In this document: positions 22,140-32,788 of the stretch, in pieces
How positions within the stretch are numbered: the stretch's first letter is position 1
Layout: each line of letters begins with the position of its first letter
Origin: Gnetum montanum
Taxonomy: Eukaryota > Streptophyta > Gnetopsida > Gnetales > Gnetaceae
Length of the DNA stretch: 33,154 bases
Assembly: GCA_015680685.1 (NCBI GenBank)
Contig: MNCI01029105.1
Span: 1-33,154 of the forward strand
Direction: 5' to 3'
The notes under the pieces: model-generated
Database searches by the model: none
The model's input: the letters and a program-made list of their open reading frames with translations, nothing else
Told to the model about the DNA's origin: nothing
Made by a program: the position numbers and the translations under genes

Positions 22140-23504
22140 GGGTTGCATCATCATCTATCATTGCTATGTTTACTTTAAGATGTGCTAAGAAGACACTCAT
22201 CCTCAAGTTTAATGAGCTCGATGTAGCGTAGCGTTGGTTGGTTAGCCAAGTGCCTAGGGAGATTCACTTGAGGATCACTAGTGCAGGTTTGCTTAACTTG
22301 TTCATGGCACCTATCCCAATCATCCCTAGCCCTAATATGATGAACATCATGGACTCCTTCAACCAAGGAGTGAATAAATTCATCACTCAGGTTCAAGGTG
22401 TTCCTATCACATTGGCCATCAATGAATCTACATTCAGTGATCTTTGGCATCTCTTGTGAGGAGGTGAAGATCACCACCAAGCCAAGGAAAGAAATGGGCC
22501 ATCTAGAGGAGGTGGAAAAATAGCTAAACACTCATCGTAGCCACACTAGATTGACTCTAAGAAACTACTAAGTTGTGGAGGTGAAGGAGCTGTACCAATT
22601 GTTTTGGTCCCAGGCTTTCCCAAAGCTATTTCCATAGAAGAAGGTTTAAGGTATTGAGTAGGAATGGACCATGAAAACAATCTCTATGGAGGATTCCTAG
22701 TTCAACTAGGCTATGCATTTGGTTTTTGGCCTATCAGGGAAAATCTTGAAACTCCAAGAGAACCTTAAAATAATATGCTACATGTACTATGCATTCTTTG
22801 TAGCATCTTAGGAGGTTCATGGAGTTCCTAGTGGTGCAAAAGGATGGATTATGGATAAGAAAAGACCCATCCTAGCTTTATAATCCTTGGATGAAACATA
22901 TTTTTCCAACCACATATGCTCAAAACCCATCAAAGGATACTAGGAAATCACTGTCTATTATCGCTAAGAATTTTAGTGTTATGCATTATCCTTCCCTTGA
23001 GAGCATGGAGATGGAACCCAATTTTTTCATGGGAATGTTTAGAAGGCCATGAAGTTACATGCTAAATTTTATGGAGTAGCTAGAGCAAAGTTAAAGAGTC
23101 CTATTGTTGAGAAGACAACAACAGTCATTGAGCAACCTATGAAGAGGAGGCTTATTGTTAGACTTACCCAAGTGCCTCATGCGATTGTTGTTACATTTTA
23201 TTTATGTTATTTTGTTTAAATTACTTTTTATTTTTGTTATATGTTATATGGATATGTTATTATTTTATTTTAGGTAAAATATGCTAAGTGTTCCTATGTC
23301 TTGTTTTTTTTGTTCTTGTAGTTAAACAACAAGAACTGATCCAAGTAGCAATAGTGGAGGCTGAACAAAAGCATCTAGAGGAGGAGGTACTACAATGGAA
23401 TGAGGATGAGGGACTATCTAACATCACATTGGATAATCTTGATGCTATATTTGATGGTTCACAACTAGGTGAACCTCCTATTATCATCCCAGATGATGGT
23501 GTAG

Positions 23505-23596
23505 GTACTTATGATTTCTCTTTTTATGTGTTTTGTTTTGTATTCCTATGTTGGGACTTGGTTTTAATAATTAGTTGATAGTAATGCTTATTGTAG
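23505..23596 (+). other. Candidate phase-1 intron
   Basis: Donor GTAG|GTACTT and acceptor TTATTGTAG|CTTC; 92 bases, T-rich. Joins the frame of IIIPDDGV to the frame of the KSWMEVLNKIGF exon in phase 1. Confidence 0.5.
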
Positions 23597-23731
23597 CTTC
23601 TAAACCTTAACTCTATTCTTCCATGTCTATGTTTCTCATGAAATCGTGGATGGAGGTTCTAAACAAAATTGGGTTCATGCGAGGGATGGTCGAAGACATG
23701 ATTAATCAATTGCAACATACTCCTGATGTTG

Positions 23732-23893
23732 GTGAGAACCTTATTTTTGCATGTAATTATTTTTATTGGTTATGTGCTTTTATTTTATATTGGTTTTATG
23801 GTTATATGGCCTTAATGGTTTAAAGTATTTTTTGTTCATTTTGTTTATTTTTTACATGATCTTATGTGCTTATGTTGGTTGTGTTGCTTGCAG
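23732..23893 (+). other. Candidate phase-1 intron
   Basis: Donor GTTG|GTGAGA is close to the plant consensus, and acceptor TTGCTTGCAG|TG is good. 162 bases, T-rich. The exons join in phase 1 (HTPDVG to SKVGWDCNHVIK). Confidence 0.6.
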
Positions 23894-24910
23894 TGTCAAA
23901 GGTTGGATGGGATTGCAACCATGTCATTAAGATTGATAAACTTCCTAGCCTACCACCTGAAGTGGAAAATGTTGCATGAAGGTTATATGAAAGTGCCACT
24001 AAATGTGCAGTTTCATGTGCTAGAACCTCATGAAAATGCCAATGTTCCAATGAGTTCCTATGAGAATGAGTTGTAGAGTTGAAAAGGAAAAATAAGAAAT
24101 AGACTAAAGAAATTAGAGAATTCAAGAATCATAAGAAGTTTTTGGAAGCCCAAGTGGCTAATAGGGACTCCTTGCAAACCAAAGAGATCAAATGGATGTG
24201 GTATTGGTATGTCATCCCTACCAAGGTTGCTCTTTCTAGATACCTTGTGGAGAAGAAGCTATAGATTAACTTGTTGGCCCATAAGGCAAAGAAGTGGAGG
24301 GACTATTGTGCTTGGGTACTTGAGTGGAGCCGAGCACAAAAATACCACAAGAAAAAGTACAAGGTTGATCTTGGAAGTTATCTTAAGTGGTTACAAGAAA
24401 ATTATATAGAATGCTACAAGCTAGAGCTATTCATGAAAGGTATCCAAGTAGAGGATTCTTTCAAGCTATTTGAAGGATTCTTTGTAGTTGCTAATTCTCT
24501 AACTCTTTAAGTCACTATGAATTTTGGAGAGGCAACTACTAGTAAATTTTTTCAAGAGCCATCTACATGGATCAATATTGATGATATAAACATCATCACT
24601 AACATTAATCTTAGTTAAATGGATTGGGCCCATGTGACCAAAGACCAGATCCTCCATCATTTGGATGTTGGTCTTCGAAGCTTCCCTATCGAAGATGTTG
24701 CACCTATGTCCTTCTAGGTTTTCTTGTTACTTTTATTATTTTTTATTTTATTTTATTTTATTTTAATTCATAATTTTGTTTCTTATTGTGTTGATTATTG
24801 ATTAAACTTATGTTATTATGGTACAAGTACCAAGTGACAACAGTGGCCCTAGTGGTGATGATGTTGGGGATGCTCCTCAAACCCCTCCAATTGCACCATA
24901 TTTCCATCTA

Positions 24911-25315
24911 TTGATTATGTATTTGACTATTTTATAGTTTGATGATGTTATCATCTAGTATGGTTAGTGTTAGTTATTAGTTATTGAGCAACAATTCATT
25001 AATTTTTATGTTATTGCTACACAGTCTAACCATCACTATAGGACTTGGATTTATTTTATACTTTGCATGAACTTTTTTCACATTATGTGACTATGGCTAT
25101 GAGCTATGGATTTATTTTATCATTGTTCTTAAAGGTTGAATTTTGTATATATTTTTTAGTAATTTTATTCTTATGCATCTTCTGTGTTTTATGTTTTCAT
25201 TCATGTTATGAGGATATAGTACAACAATTTGGTAAACTAATATGCAAACTGACTAGGAAAATAAATGTGAACTAGGTTGTAATTGGTTATAAAAGGTTAT
25301 AAAAAATATTACTAG
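24911..25315 (+). other. AT-rich stretch, nothing recognised
   Basis: Follows the last candidate exon. A short open stretch of hydrophobic residues near 25045-25275 has low-complexity T-rich codons and is most likely chance. Confidence 0.4.
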
Positions 25316-25480
25316 TTTTAGATCATGAAGGGCCACGCATTGCCAATTTTGGTTCATGATGAGCTGTGCATTTTTGTAGTTGTAGGCTATGGTGAACCAT
25401 GCATTTTTGCCAGTTTTAGGTCTTACAGGGCCCTGTGTTTTTCTAGTTTTAGGTCTTAGGAAGACCATGAATTTGAAGAA
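25316..25480 (+). repeat. 33-bp tandem repeat, five units
   Basis: Units start at 25316, 25347, 25380, 25414 and 25447 (31, 33, 34, 33 bases). Consensus begins TTTTAGGTCATG, has a middle GGCC(A/C)TG or variant, and ends GCATTTTTG-CAG/TAG. Units differ at many positions. Confidence 0.75.
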
Positions 25481-25689
25481 AAATTGTTCTAAGTTATACA
25501 TTCTAAAATTTTTATATATTTTTCAAGTTTTATAATTTTTATGATACTTTTAGATTTTTCATCTTAAAATAGGCAAGGCATAAAAATGTAGACTATAAAC
25601 AAAAGTAAATTATAGGTTACATGCTACATAAGGCTAAAAAAAGCTAAAAAAATGTTAAATTAGGCTAATAAAACAAAAAATATGTCCAC
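25481..25689 (+). other. A/T-rich right flank of the 8.9-kb insertion
   Basis: Contains repeated AGGCTAA(A) phrases (near 25620-25670), similar in style to 16880-16950 at the opposite flank, but I could not establish a direct or inverted terminal repeat. Confidence 0.35.
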
Positions 25690-26640
25690 ATGAATATGGA
25701 CATAGGATAAGTGAATAGGAAATGTACATTCAACCATGCAAGTGTTTCCTAATCTTTGCAAGATTAGGAAAAGTGTAAGGTCTACATTGAATGCTTTTGT
25801 ATTCTCCATTTTCTTTACTAATCATGTTGAAGGGGAGTTCTTCCCATGGTGAATCCATGGTTCCATTAACATACGTTTAGGACTCTTCCACTCTAAAAAG
25901 CTTTAATACTTCATCATTAATAGTGAGAGTTTATTCTTGAAACTCCACTTTAGACCCTTATTCTATGTCAACATTGTTGACATTCAAGGGAACTGCACTA
26001 TCGCCATGAATAGTTATTTCCTCCTCAACATAAGATAAGTGATTTTCTTGGTGGATAGGTAAGGAAATAATTTTTAATTAAGCTATCCAAGGCCTCCATT
26101 GGATGATATTAAATCCTAATGTCTCTTCCACCACCAAGAAATTGTCCATTGTAGGGAATTGTTCACCCACTACAAAGTCTAAAGAGATTGAGCCTTTAAC
26201 TACAACCCAAGATCTATTAAAGGATTTGAGAATGGATGTTAAGGTATGTTACATGTGTCCTACTAGGCCTAAATGTTGAAGAATGGTATAGGATATAATG
26301 TTAGTGGCAACCCCATTGTCCAGATGCTTCCAATGTACCTTGTATTGCTCCATCATTATGATTATTAAGAGAGAGACCTTGGTTGTCTCACCTTTCTAGG
26401 AGTTGGTCTTGAATTTAGCATCATGGAACTCTATTGTTTTTGAATTTGTTTCTTCCCTTGGTAAAGGTGGTATCATCATCGCATGAATGGACTCTTCACT
26501 GGTGAAAATGTCCTCATTAAGAAGAATGAAACATAACATTTTTACTAGTGCATCACGATGAGTAGTGAAGGTCATTATTAGGTCACACAAGCTAAGGGAT
26601 GTGTTATTTTGTTTCAAAGAATACTTTACCTATTCCATTG
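25690..26640 (-). pseudogene. Ty3/gypsy protease of outer element
   Basis: Upstream block (26617-26396): THRDALVKMLCFILLNEDIFTSEE, then PPLPREETNSK, the conserved pre-protease segment of Tat/Athila-type polyproteins (family form xPPEGxxHNKAL). The retropepsin active site is D-N-G at 26312-26320 followed by VATNIISYTILQHLGL. D-N-G rather than D-S-G is, from memory, usual in this lineage. The C-terminal block WRPWIA lies at about 26080-26100, then LPIHQENHLSY. Beyond, CRPYTFPNLAKI (about 25800-25760) leads towards RT, which is displaced to 16785. Stops are few but present. Confidence 0.8.
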
Positions 26641-28790
26641 CGTTGAGTAAGTCTTTGTCATTGGTTGTTTATTTTTCATTTTTATTGGCTTTGACTTCCG
26701 ATATGCACCCCAAGATGCAAACCTGATGTTTTAACAATTATTTCTTGGCCTCTTTTCCTTTGCCTTATGTCTTGGGGTCCTCCCTTGGTTGATTGGTTGA
26801 AGTGGATTGAGCATTAGAGGCCATTGGGATGGATGAAATAGGAGTGGGTTTCAGTGGACCCACCTCTTTCCATGCCTTGGGCTACTTGTTATCCTTATTT
26901 TTTTTGGCTTTGGTACATACTTCTTACATTGTTTAGTAGATGATATATTATTATTTTGTTGCAAAGAAGTTGTGGTATTAGACACCATCGGAGGGGGCAC
27001 CTTGATCACAAAAGGTTATTTGAAAGGTATAGGTGATGGTACCCTTACAATAAAAGTGTGCCTTGAACTAGGTGAAGTTAAAGGACCCCTACCATTATGA
27101 TGAGGTATCCAAATCATGAACAACTCCCACATAAGTGTAGAGTTGTTGCTTACATTGAATGCCACTATGGTGTAAGGGTTGTTATTGGCATTCAATGGGT
27201 CTTTGTAGACATGCATGGATTGGTTTTGTAATTTAACTAGGTTAGAAGAATCAAGGATCAACTTCCTATTGTCTATAATCATTTACAAGTCATCCTTAAG
27301 AGCTAGGATTAAGTTGGTATCATAACCTAGCAATTGATGAGAGTGATAGAAATGGTCAAGTTCAAAGTACTTAGGTATGGGTGAGTCATCCTTGGTTACT
27401 AGAGTGGGGTCCTTTTTGATCTCACATAGTCAATCATGCTACTTGTAGGCATTCTCTATCATCTATTTATATTGGATTCTCCCACTCTTTAGTAACTGAT
27501 GAATGAGTTCATATGGTTTTAGTGGTAACCTAGTGTAATTTGATTGATATTTTCTTTCAAAATTAGGCCTTGTATTACCCAATGTAGAGGCCTTAGATGT
27601 TGATGGTTGGTTGTTGATTCTAGGGGCCTTGGGTTAGTTTGTTTTAGATCCTTGTGTAGTCTAGTTGTCTTTGTCCATAGTGGCCATGGCTACATTGTTC
27701 TGCCTCCCCTTCACCTTATCCTTCTATATATGTTGGTTCTTTTATGCCATAGAGGCAAGGTCATGATTGGCCTTAGCATCATCCTCTATGTTCTTTGTTT
27801 ATGAGAAGGCTTGAATGAGTGTTAGTGGATCTAGGTAGTAAAGTTTGGACTTAATAAATTCATTCACCATCCCCTTGAATATGTGAAGAAGATGTATTTT
27901 AGCTATGGGTTTAAAAATCTAATTGAAAAGAGCATTCCACGATTGTATGAATTATTACATGGGCTCAAGGGGTCCTTGCTTGACCTTCATCGGTTAGTTA
28001 AGAGTCATGTTGGGTTTCAAGTTATAGTTGGAATAGTTAATGAACTATGATATTAAGTCCTCAACTAAGAATATTAATCCTCAAGATAATGCATAGTACC
28101 AATGCAAGGCTTTCCTAATAAGAAACATCGCGTAGATGTGCATTATGGTATTTAGCCATGCCTATAACAATAGGCACTTGGAACAAAAACTTATGAGGTT
28201 AGTGTTGGGATTAGCCTCATCATTATACTTGGTAAAATAAAGTATGGGGATTACTAAGGGAAGAGTTATTTGTGGAACAGTAGGACTAATGGGATTGTCT
28301 CGATAGAAGTCCATGATCTTAACTATCTGGGTTGTTGAATCTTTAAGCTTACATACTTTTCTGTAAGGTCCTAAATCATTTAGAAGGCATATTCCAAGCC
28401 TTGGTAATCACTATGGATTGTAGCATTGGGATGAATAGTTGTAGTGTAAGTTGAGAGGCTTATGGCCTCATGATGGGTTGTGGAATGGAGGGGAGAAGTT
28501 GGGTAATCATTATTTCAGGTGGGCTAAATAATAAAAAGGATGTTTGTGCCAAAATTTGTGGCACAAAGGGGATAAATCATGTATGTGACCCTTGGGTCAC
28601 TTGACTTCCCACTGTGGGGCCCACTGACATGGAAAATGGTTGAGAAATGGTTATGACCATTGGTGATGGTTGTGCGAAGAAAGGCTACATTGTGAAAGGT
28701 ATAGAGGAGAAGAGGAACATTATTTAGAGCATAGATTGTGCCTAGTGTGCCTCTATGATAGGTGCTAGCCAAAAAATGGTAGGGTAAAAA
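26641..28790 (-). pseudogene. Ty3/gypsy gag of outer element
   Basis: Capsid part at about 28350-27880: ITLPLVIPILYFTKY, then KALHWYYALS near 28090-28120 (family form xALxWYxxLxxGSIxSWxDLxxxF), DLISQFINYSNYN, VKQGPLEPM, FIQSWNALF. C-terminal part at about 27560-27180: YTRLPLKPYELIHQLL, YFELDHFYHSHQLLGYD where the CCHC-like knuckle has lost its cysteines, LALKDDL, QSMHVYKDPL. The N-terminal region to about 28790 is open for 80 codons. Stops and at least two frameshifts. Gag would form the cytoplasmic particle in an intact element. Confidence 0.78.
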
Positions 28791-30049
28791 GAAGATGAGG
28801 GTTAAGGAACATGTCCTATGAAGAAGGCAAGAGAGGCTGAGGTGGGCACGATGGCTTCGAAAGCCACCTATTGAAAGATTCTTCCTAAAAAGTCTTTAGG
28901 TTTGAGCTTAGGTTTGAACTCATCTTGCTCTTCATGTTGGCCCTCTAAGCTTGATTAAATGTATTGCTTATCTATCTCAATTAATTAAGATAGTATATGC
29001 TATAGGTGTCATTTAGGAGTATCTTGTCATACAAGGAAGGAATGTACTCTTTTCCATTGCAATGGATAAGCTCATATTCACTTTTGGATATAGCCTCTAC
29101 ATGCGGGATGCATAAGGCTACCTAGATTTTGGCACAAATAAAATTATAGTAATTTTCATGAATGATAGTAAAATCTAGGCTTTATCCCCTTAGCTTGAGT
29201 GATTTACTACACTTGGCCATAATAGGGTCTCTTAAGTCATAAACCCTCATTGCATTTTGACTTGATGTCATATCTATCAAATTAAGTGGCAAAACCATGA
29301 ATTAGCTAAAACAAATTATCAATTACTTTGATTTTAGTTTAAGAGATATTTTTCAGATAATTAAGAGAAAATTATAGCAAGTGGAATTTCCCAAGGTGTA
29401 AAAGAGATATGGTTGGAAAATTCTAGAAACTACAACTGCAAGTGTAGTGTAGCTTACAATGATAGGGATGCGCACTACACTTTGAAAAATGTAATAGTTT
29501 TGGTATAGGTAAAACCAACTATGATTGCTTTTCTAGTAGGGGTTACACTAAGAAAAGGAGAAGAAGGCAAGCAATCAATGATTATCCTGCCCAACGACAT
29601 TGCACTAGGGTACCCCCTCTTGGCAAAGAATATACTTATTTTGAAGAAAGTCAATATAAAAATTTCATTTTTCAAGAGCTACACTAGAGTCTTGGGAGGA
29701 ACCAATGTTGTCTTTTCCACAAACTTTAACAATAAGGGGGTTGGGTGGTTCGAGCAAAGCAACATTGGCCTTCAAAACACACAAACAAATTGAACTAGTA
29801 ACCATGCTAACTTTGGAGAATCCAGCAACTACTATGAAACATTTTATGGAAACCCAAATTACCTATAACCACAAAATTGGTTTTAGTTATAGGAAAATGG
29901 ACAGAAATTTTGGTTTTTTCTAGATATTTTTTTTAATGTGAATTTCAAGAGTTTAGATTTGTGAAAAATATGAAAAACCTTTTTTAAAAAGGGAAAAAAT
30001 AGGATTTGTCAAAGAGCTTGGATGGAGGCCCTTATTCTAGCACTAGAAC
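28791..30049 (-). other. Leader region between 5' LTR and gag of outer gypsy
   Basis: About 1.25 kb without recognisable coding motif. Open stretches near 29475-29923 overlap on both strands and lack family motifs. The primer binding site should lie at the right edge (just left of about 30050), but no convincing tRNA match was found there. Confidence 0.45.
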
Positions 30050-30296
30050 ACTATAGCCCTTGAAAAACTTAATCAATAGAAAAGAAATAAAAAATTGCAA
30101 GTGGAATAACTTTAACCTTAGAACTTAAGGGCCTTTAAGAAATAGGATCCAATGTACACTAGATGGTCTTGTCCATCACCTAAGGACTTAGGAAATATAA
30201 ATGAGAGAAATAATTTATATAAAATGTAGATATGATTAAAAAGAAAGCATAAAGATTAATTTTTAAACAAACTTGCATAAGAAATGGAACATAATA

Positions 30297-30302
30297 TTTA
30301 TT
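30297..30302 (-). terminator. Candidate polyadenylation signal in outer gypsy 5' LTR
   Basis: TTTATT on the + strand (AATAAA on the element strand), homologous to 2682-2687. Confidence 0.45.
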
Positions 30303-30731
30303 GAAAATAAAAAGATTACTAGAAAAGTAGAGTTTAAATGTATACAATTTTTATACCTAAATGTACAAGAAGTTGTCCAGACAAAGCTTGAAGCCTATTG
30401 AAGCCAATAGGTTATGATCTATAGTTAGCCTCATGATCAAGTTGCTTTCCAACTTCAATATCTAAAAAACCTTGGAGGCTTTTAGTTTAGAACTATAATT
30501 TTGGTCACATGGAGGTAAGGTATGTGCAATGTTGATGTAGAGGGGGGTAAGGTTATCTGCTTCAATTTTTGTGTTGTAATGATGCTATGTTGAGAGCATC
30601 TGAATGCTCAGGTAGTTGAAAATTTGCCCAAAATTCTTACCAAATGCCTAATGTCTTAAGTGCTTAAGATTTCAAAAGGTTGTAGAGTTATCTCTTATAA
30701 AAGAACCTCTTTAATGTGTTTGAGATTGGCT

Positions 30732-30737
30732 ATTATA
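30732..30737 (-). promoter_or_regulatory. Candidate TATA-like box, outer gypsy 5' LTR
   Basis: ATTATA on the + strand (TATAAT on the element strand), homologous to TATAAAT at 4546-4552, with the conserved ACCTATAA context. Confidence 0.35.
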
Positions 30738-31413
30738 GGTCCCATGGTCACTGGCTTTTGGCTAGAAATTTCTACCATGATTACTGATAGATTGGCTTGA
30801 TTTGTAGGTGTGAAAGGCCATGATTTTCAATGTAGCTATCTATTTCAATTTTTGATGCACCTAGGCCACCAAACTCACCTTGGATACCAAAAATATAAAT
30901 GAAATTTTCCAACCACACTAGCTTCATTGATCTACACTAGTTTTGTGGCAACAACATTGGAGTTGTTGGAACAATGCTAAAATTTGTTGAAAAATAAAAA
31001 CCCCAACCACTCCAATGATAAAATTTTGGTGCATCACTAAAAGTTGTGGCAACTACGTTGGCCATAGTTGGGAAGATGAAAACCCAAACCCCCAAATGCT
31101 AGGTGCAGGTGGTTCCAACATAGTTGGGGCTATGCCCCTATAAAAACCCATGAAAATGCCAAATTTGATAATTTCCAAGTCAGTCTCAACCTTCCCAAGC
31201 CCAAATATGGACATTACATGATATTTTCTACTTGAGAAGTAAGGCTATAACAAATTATAAGGAATTGTTTAGCCCCAAAAAGTTATGGGTTGTGAGATTG
31301 CAACTCATGGCCTACAAACACCACATTTTACAATGAAATCCCAACCTCATGTATAGGGGTAAAGGTTACAATGCAAAATAGGTTGCAACATGCATTTTCT
31401 TAGTGGTTTTTCA

Positions 31414-31418
31414 AGAGT
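31414..31418. repeat. Candidate target-site duplication, right copy (outer gypsy)
   Basis: AGAGT follows the terminal CA of the outer gypsy and matches 2433-2437. Confidence 0.5.
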
Positions 31419-32287
31419 AATTGTCAATCATGCAAGTATCTAGAATTGATTTGAATATATATTTGTGCTAATGTTGCATCATGAATATACTATGAATATA
31501 TAATCTTATGGGTACTTAAGTTCCTTCTTGTTAATATGAACTAAAATATTCCTACCCAAGAGATATAAAGCTTATTAAAGAAAGAAAGAGTATTCACACT
31601 TGTATTCTATGAAAGAACCACTTTGGGAATTTTTTTAAAATTAATGGATAACATACTTTAAACTTCTTTAATATATGTGTGATCAATGTAAACATCTCAA
31701 CTAGAAATTGTGCTATTTGATCTATTTCTCAAAATTTGGATGTGTATGTACTTATGAAAGTAAGATGTGTTGGGAAAATTATAAATATATTTTACTTGGA
31801 TGAAGAATGTATAATCCTTAAATATCTTTTAGTCTATCTTATTGCTATTTGTAAGCCACCACTTCCTTTTTGATGATGTTCAAAAAGGAAAAGAATTTTG
31901 TGTATGTCTTCTCTTGATCTTTGATAAGTGATTGTGGAATATGTGTGATTGTGATATGATTATGATCTATGTGTCATGGATATATTTACCTTATGGACAT
32001 ACTTAATGAATATATTTGAATAGATGTAACCTTATGATGGTATTAATAACTATCTTTCTAAGTTTAGAGTTTTGACATTATGATGGTATTGATGTTTTAA
32101 GATAAGATACATAGTTCTTATTTCTTACCTCTTAATCATAAATGTCCTCATTCAAGATTCACAAAATTCACAAGTATATTAATGATCAATAAATATTGTT
32201 CTATATTAAGGATGCATGTTTGCATAATTTTTCACTCAATCGATTTTTTGAACTAGTAACCCATTTTGTTAAGTTTTGAACATCATC
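31419..32287 (+). other. 3' internal region of the oldest copia element
   Basis: Continuation of the copia element interrupted at 2432. AT-rich with no RT or RNase H motif visible. It leads directly to a copia-type polypurine tract, so it should be the untranslated 3' part of the element. Confidence 0.5.
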
Positions 32288-32301
32288 AAAAATGGGGAGA
32301 T
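32288..32301 (+). other. Copia polypurine tract
   Basis: AAAAATGGGGAGAT directly before TGTTGACC. GGGGAGAT-TGTTG is the usual junction of polypurine tract and 3' LTR in plant copia elements (known pattern). Same strand as the gag at the window start. Confidence 0.75.
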
Positions 32302-32779
32302 TGTTGACCTTTTAGTATGTCAAAACCTTAAGGAAAATGGAGAACATAGAATGTTTGATATGGATAATGTGTTTGTAGGACATAGAAAAGAACTCAACAA
32401 TAAGACCAGAGAACTCAAGGAAATGAGATCTACAATGACATGTCAAAATGATGACCACATGGCCAAGTTGAAAGCATGGACAAAGATGGATGAAAACGAA
32501 GGCTACAAATCAAATGAATATTATGTAAGGATTGGAAAGAAGGAAAATTAATGAGTGAAAGCCTTAGAAGACAAATTCCAAAAGCTAAGAATATGTCTCA
32601 TAAAAATAGTAGATGTCCACATCCAAAAGTAGACGTCCCATATTTTAGTGAGATATCTCTCCTAAATGGAGGTCAATCTTAGGTAGATGTACAAACCTTG
32701 AAGAAGGCATCTACATTAGCCATTTGGTAGTAGTTGCATGAATTCCAAGGAGTTTTTAGAAATTCCAAGGCTATAAGAA

Positions 32780-32788
32780 TATATAAAA
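32780..32788 (+). promoter_or_regulatory. TATA box of copia LTR inside an inverted repeat
   Basis: TATATAAAA sits between AAATTCCAAGG (32760-32770) and CCTTGGAAATT (32790-32800), which are inverted copies with one mismatch. A further direct AATTCCAAGG lies at 32741-32750. Confidence 0.6.

Larger units (their letters stand above)
21061..24910 (+). pseudogene. Decayed intron-bearing coding unit, family not recognised
   Basis: Several open stretches are separated by T-rich intron-like gaps. Candidate exons: 21061-21600 (uncertain), about 21636-21904, 22140-about 23200, 23322-23504, 23597-23731, 23894-about 24720, and about 24830-24910. Acceptors read TTTTAG, CTTGTAG, ATTGTAG and TTGCAG. Donors read A-GTAATA, G-GTACTT and G-GTGAGA. 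Joining across 21905-22139, 23505-23596 and 23732-23893 keeps the frame, each intron being phase 1. Visible protein features: RWLVSQVPREIH and ESTFSDLWH in the long exon, a Lys/Glu-rich probable coiled coil (ELKRKNKK to EIREFKNHKKFLEAQ) in exon 23894, and an acidic Ser/Asp/Pro tail (SGPSGDDVGDAPQTPP). The long exon has one frameshift near 22450 and about 14 stops, 13 of them TAG or TAA. It could be a captured host gene or a plant transposon protein. Confidence 0.55.
16790..25690. other. Insertion of about 8.9 kb splitting the outer gypsy between protease and RT
   Basis: The protease side of the outer gypsy ends near 25690 (… SYSLILCPYSC on the - strand) and the RT side begins near 16785 (CLWLISKTG). 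Both are on the same strand in the right order, so the sequence between is best read as inserted DNA. It carries no gypsy or copia motif I can see. Ends, target duplication and element type are unresolved: both flanks are A-rich with GGCTAA-type phrases (16900 and 25640), and no clear terminal repeats were found. Alternatives are two adjacent gypsy fragments of different copies, or rearrangement. Confidence 0.55.
2437..31413 (-). mobile_element. Outer Ty3/gypsy LTR retrotransposon (Tat/Athila-like), multiply interrupted
   Basis: A - strand element defined by a direct repeat pair (2437-5222 and about 30050-31413) enclosing gag, protease, RT, RNase H and integrase remnants in the order gag-PR-RT-RH-IN typical of Ty3/gypsy. 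The right end is CA (TG on the element strand) at 31412-31413. The left LTR has the corresponding end as TA at 5221-5222. Candidate target duplications flank it. About 17 kb of its 29-kb footprint is later insertion: a solo LTR at 3059-4510, a gag-pro element at 7544-14510 and an insert of about 16790-25690. The protease motif D-N-G and the RPWIA block resemble Tat/Athila lineages. All proteins are broken by stops and frameshifts. Confidence 0.8.
30050..31413 (-). repeat. 5' LTR of outer gypsy
   Basis: Direct-repeat partner of 2437-5222 without the solo-LTR insertion, about 1.36 kb. The right end is CA at 31412-31413, followed by the candidate duplication AGAGT. The left edge is placed at about 30050, where similarity to 2437 fades (CACTATAGCCC against TGATAGTGCC). 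Internal phrases resembling the 190-bp array core (for example near 30910-30960) suggest a distant relationship. Confidence 0.78.

Noticed and set aside
25045-25275. Hydrophobic open frame like a short membrane protein
   Set aside because: T-rich low-complexity codons with no homologous frame or splice context.
30030-30050. Primer binding site for the outer gypsy
   Set aside because: Sequence next to the LTR edge (CTAGCACTAGAACA) was compared with remembered tRNA ends and gave no convincing match.
32276-32551. 91-codon open frame rich in Lys and Glu
   Set aside because: Overlaps the polypurine tract and the start of the copia LTR, so most likely chance; no family motif.
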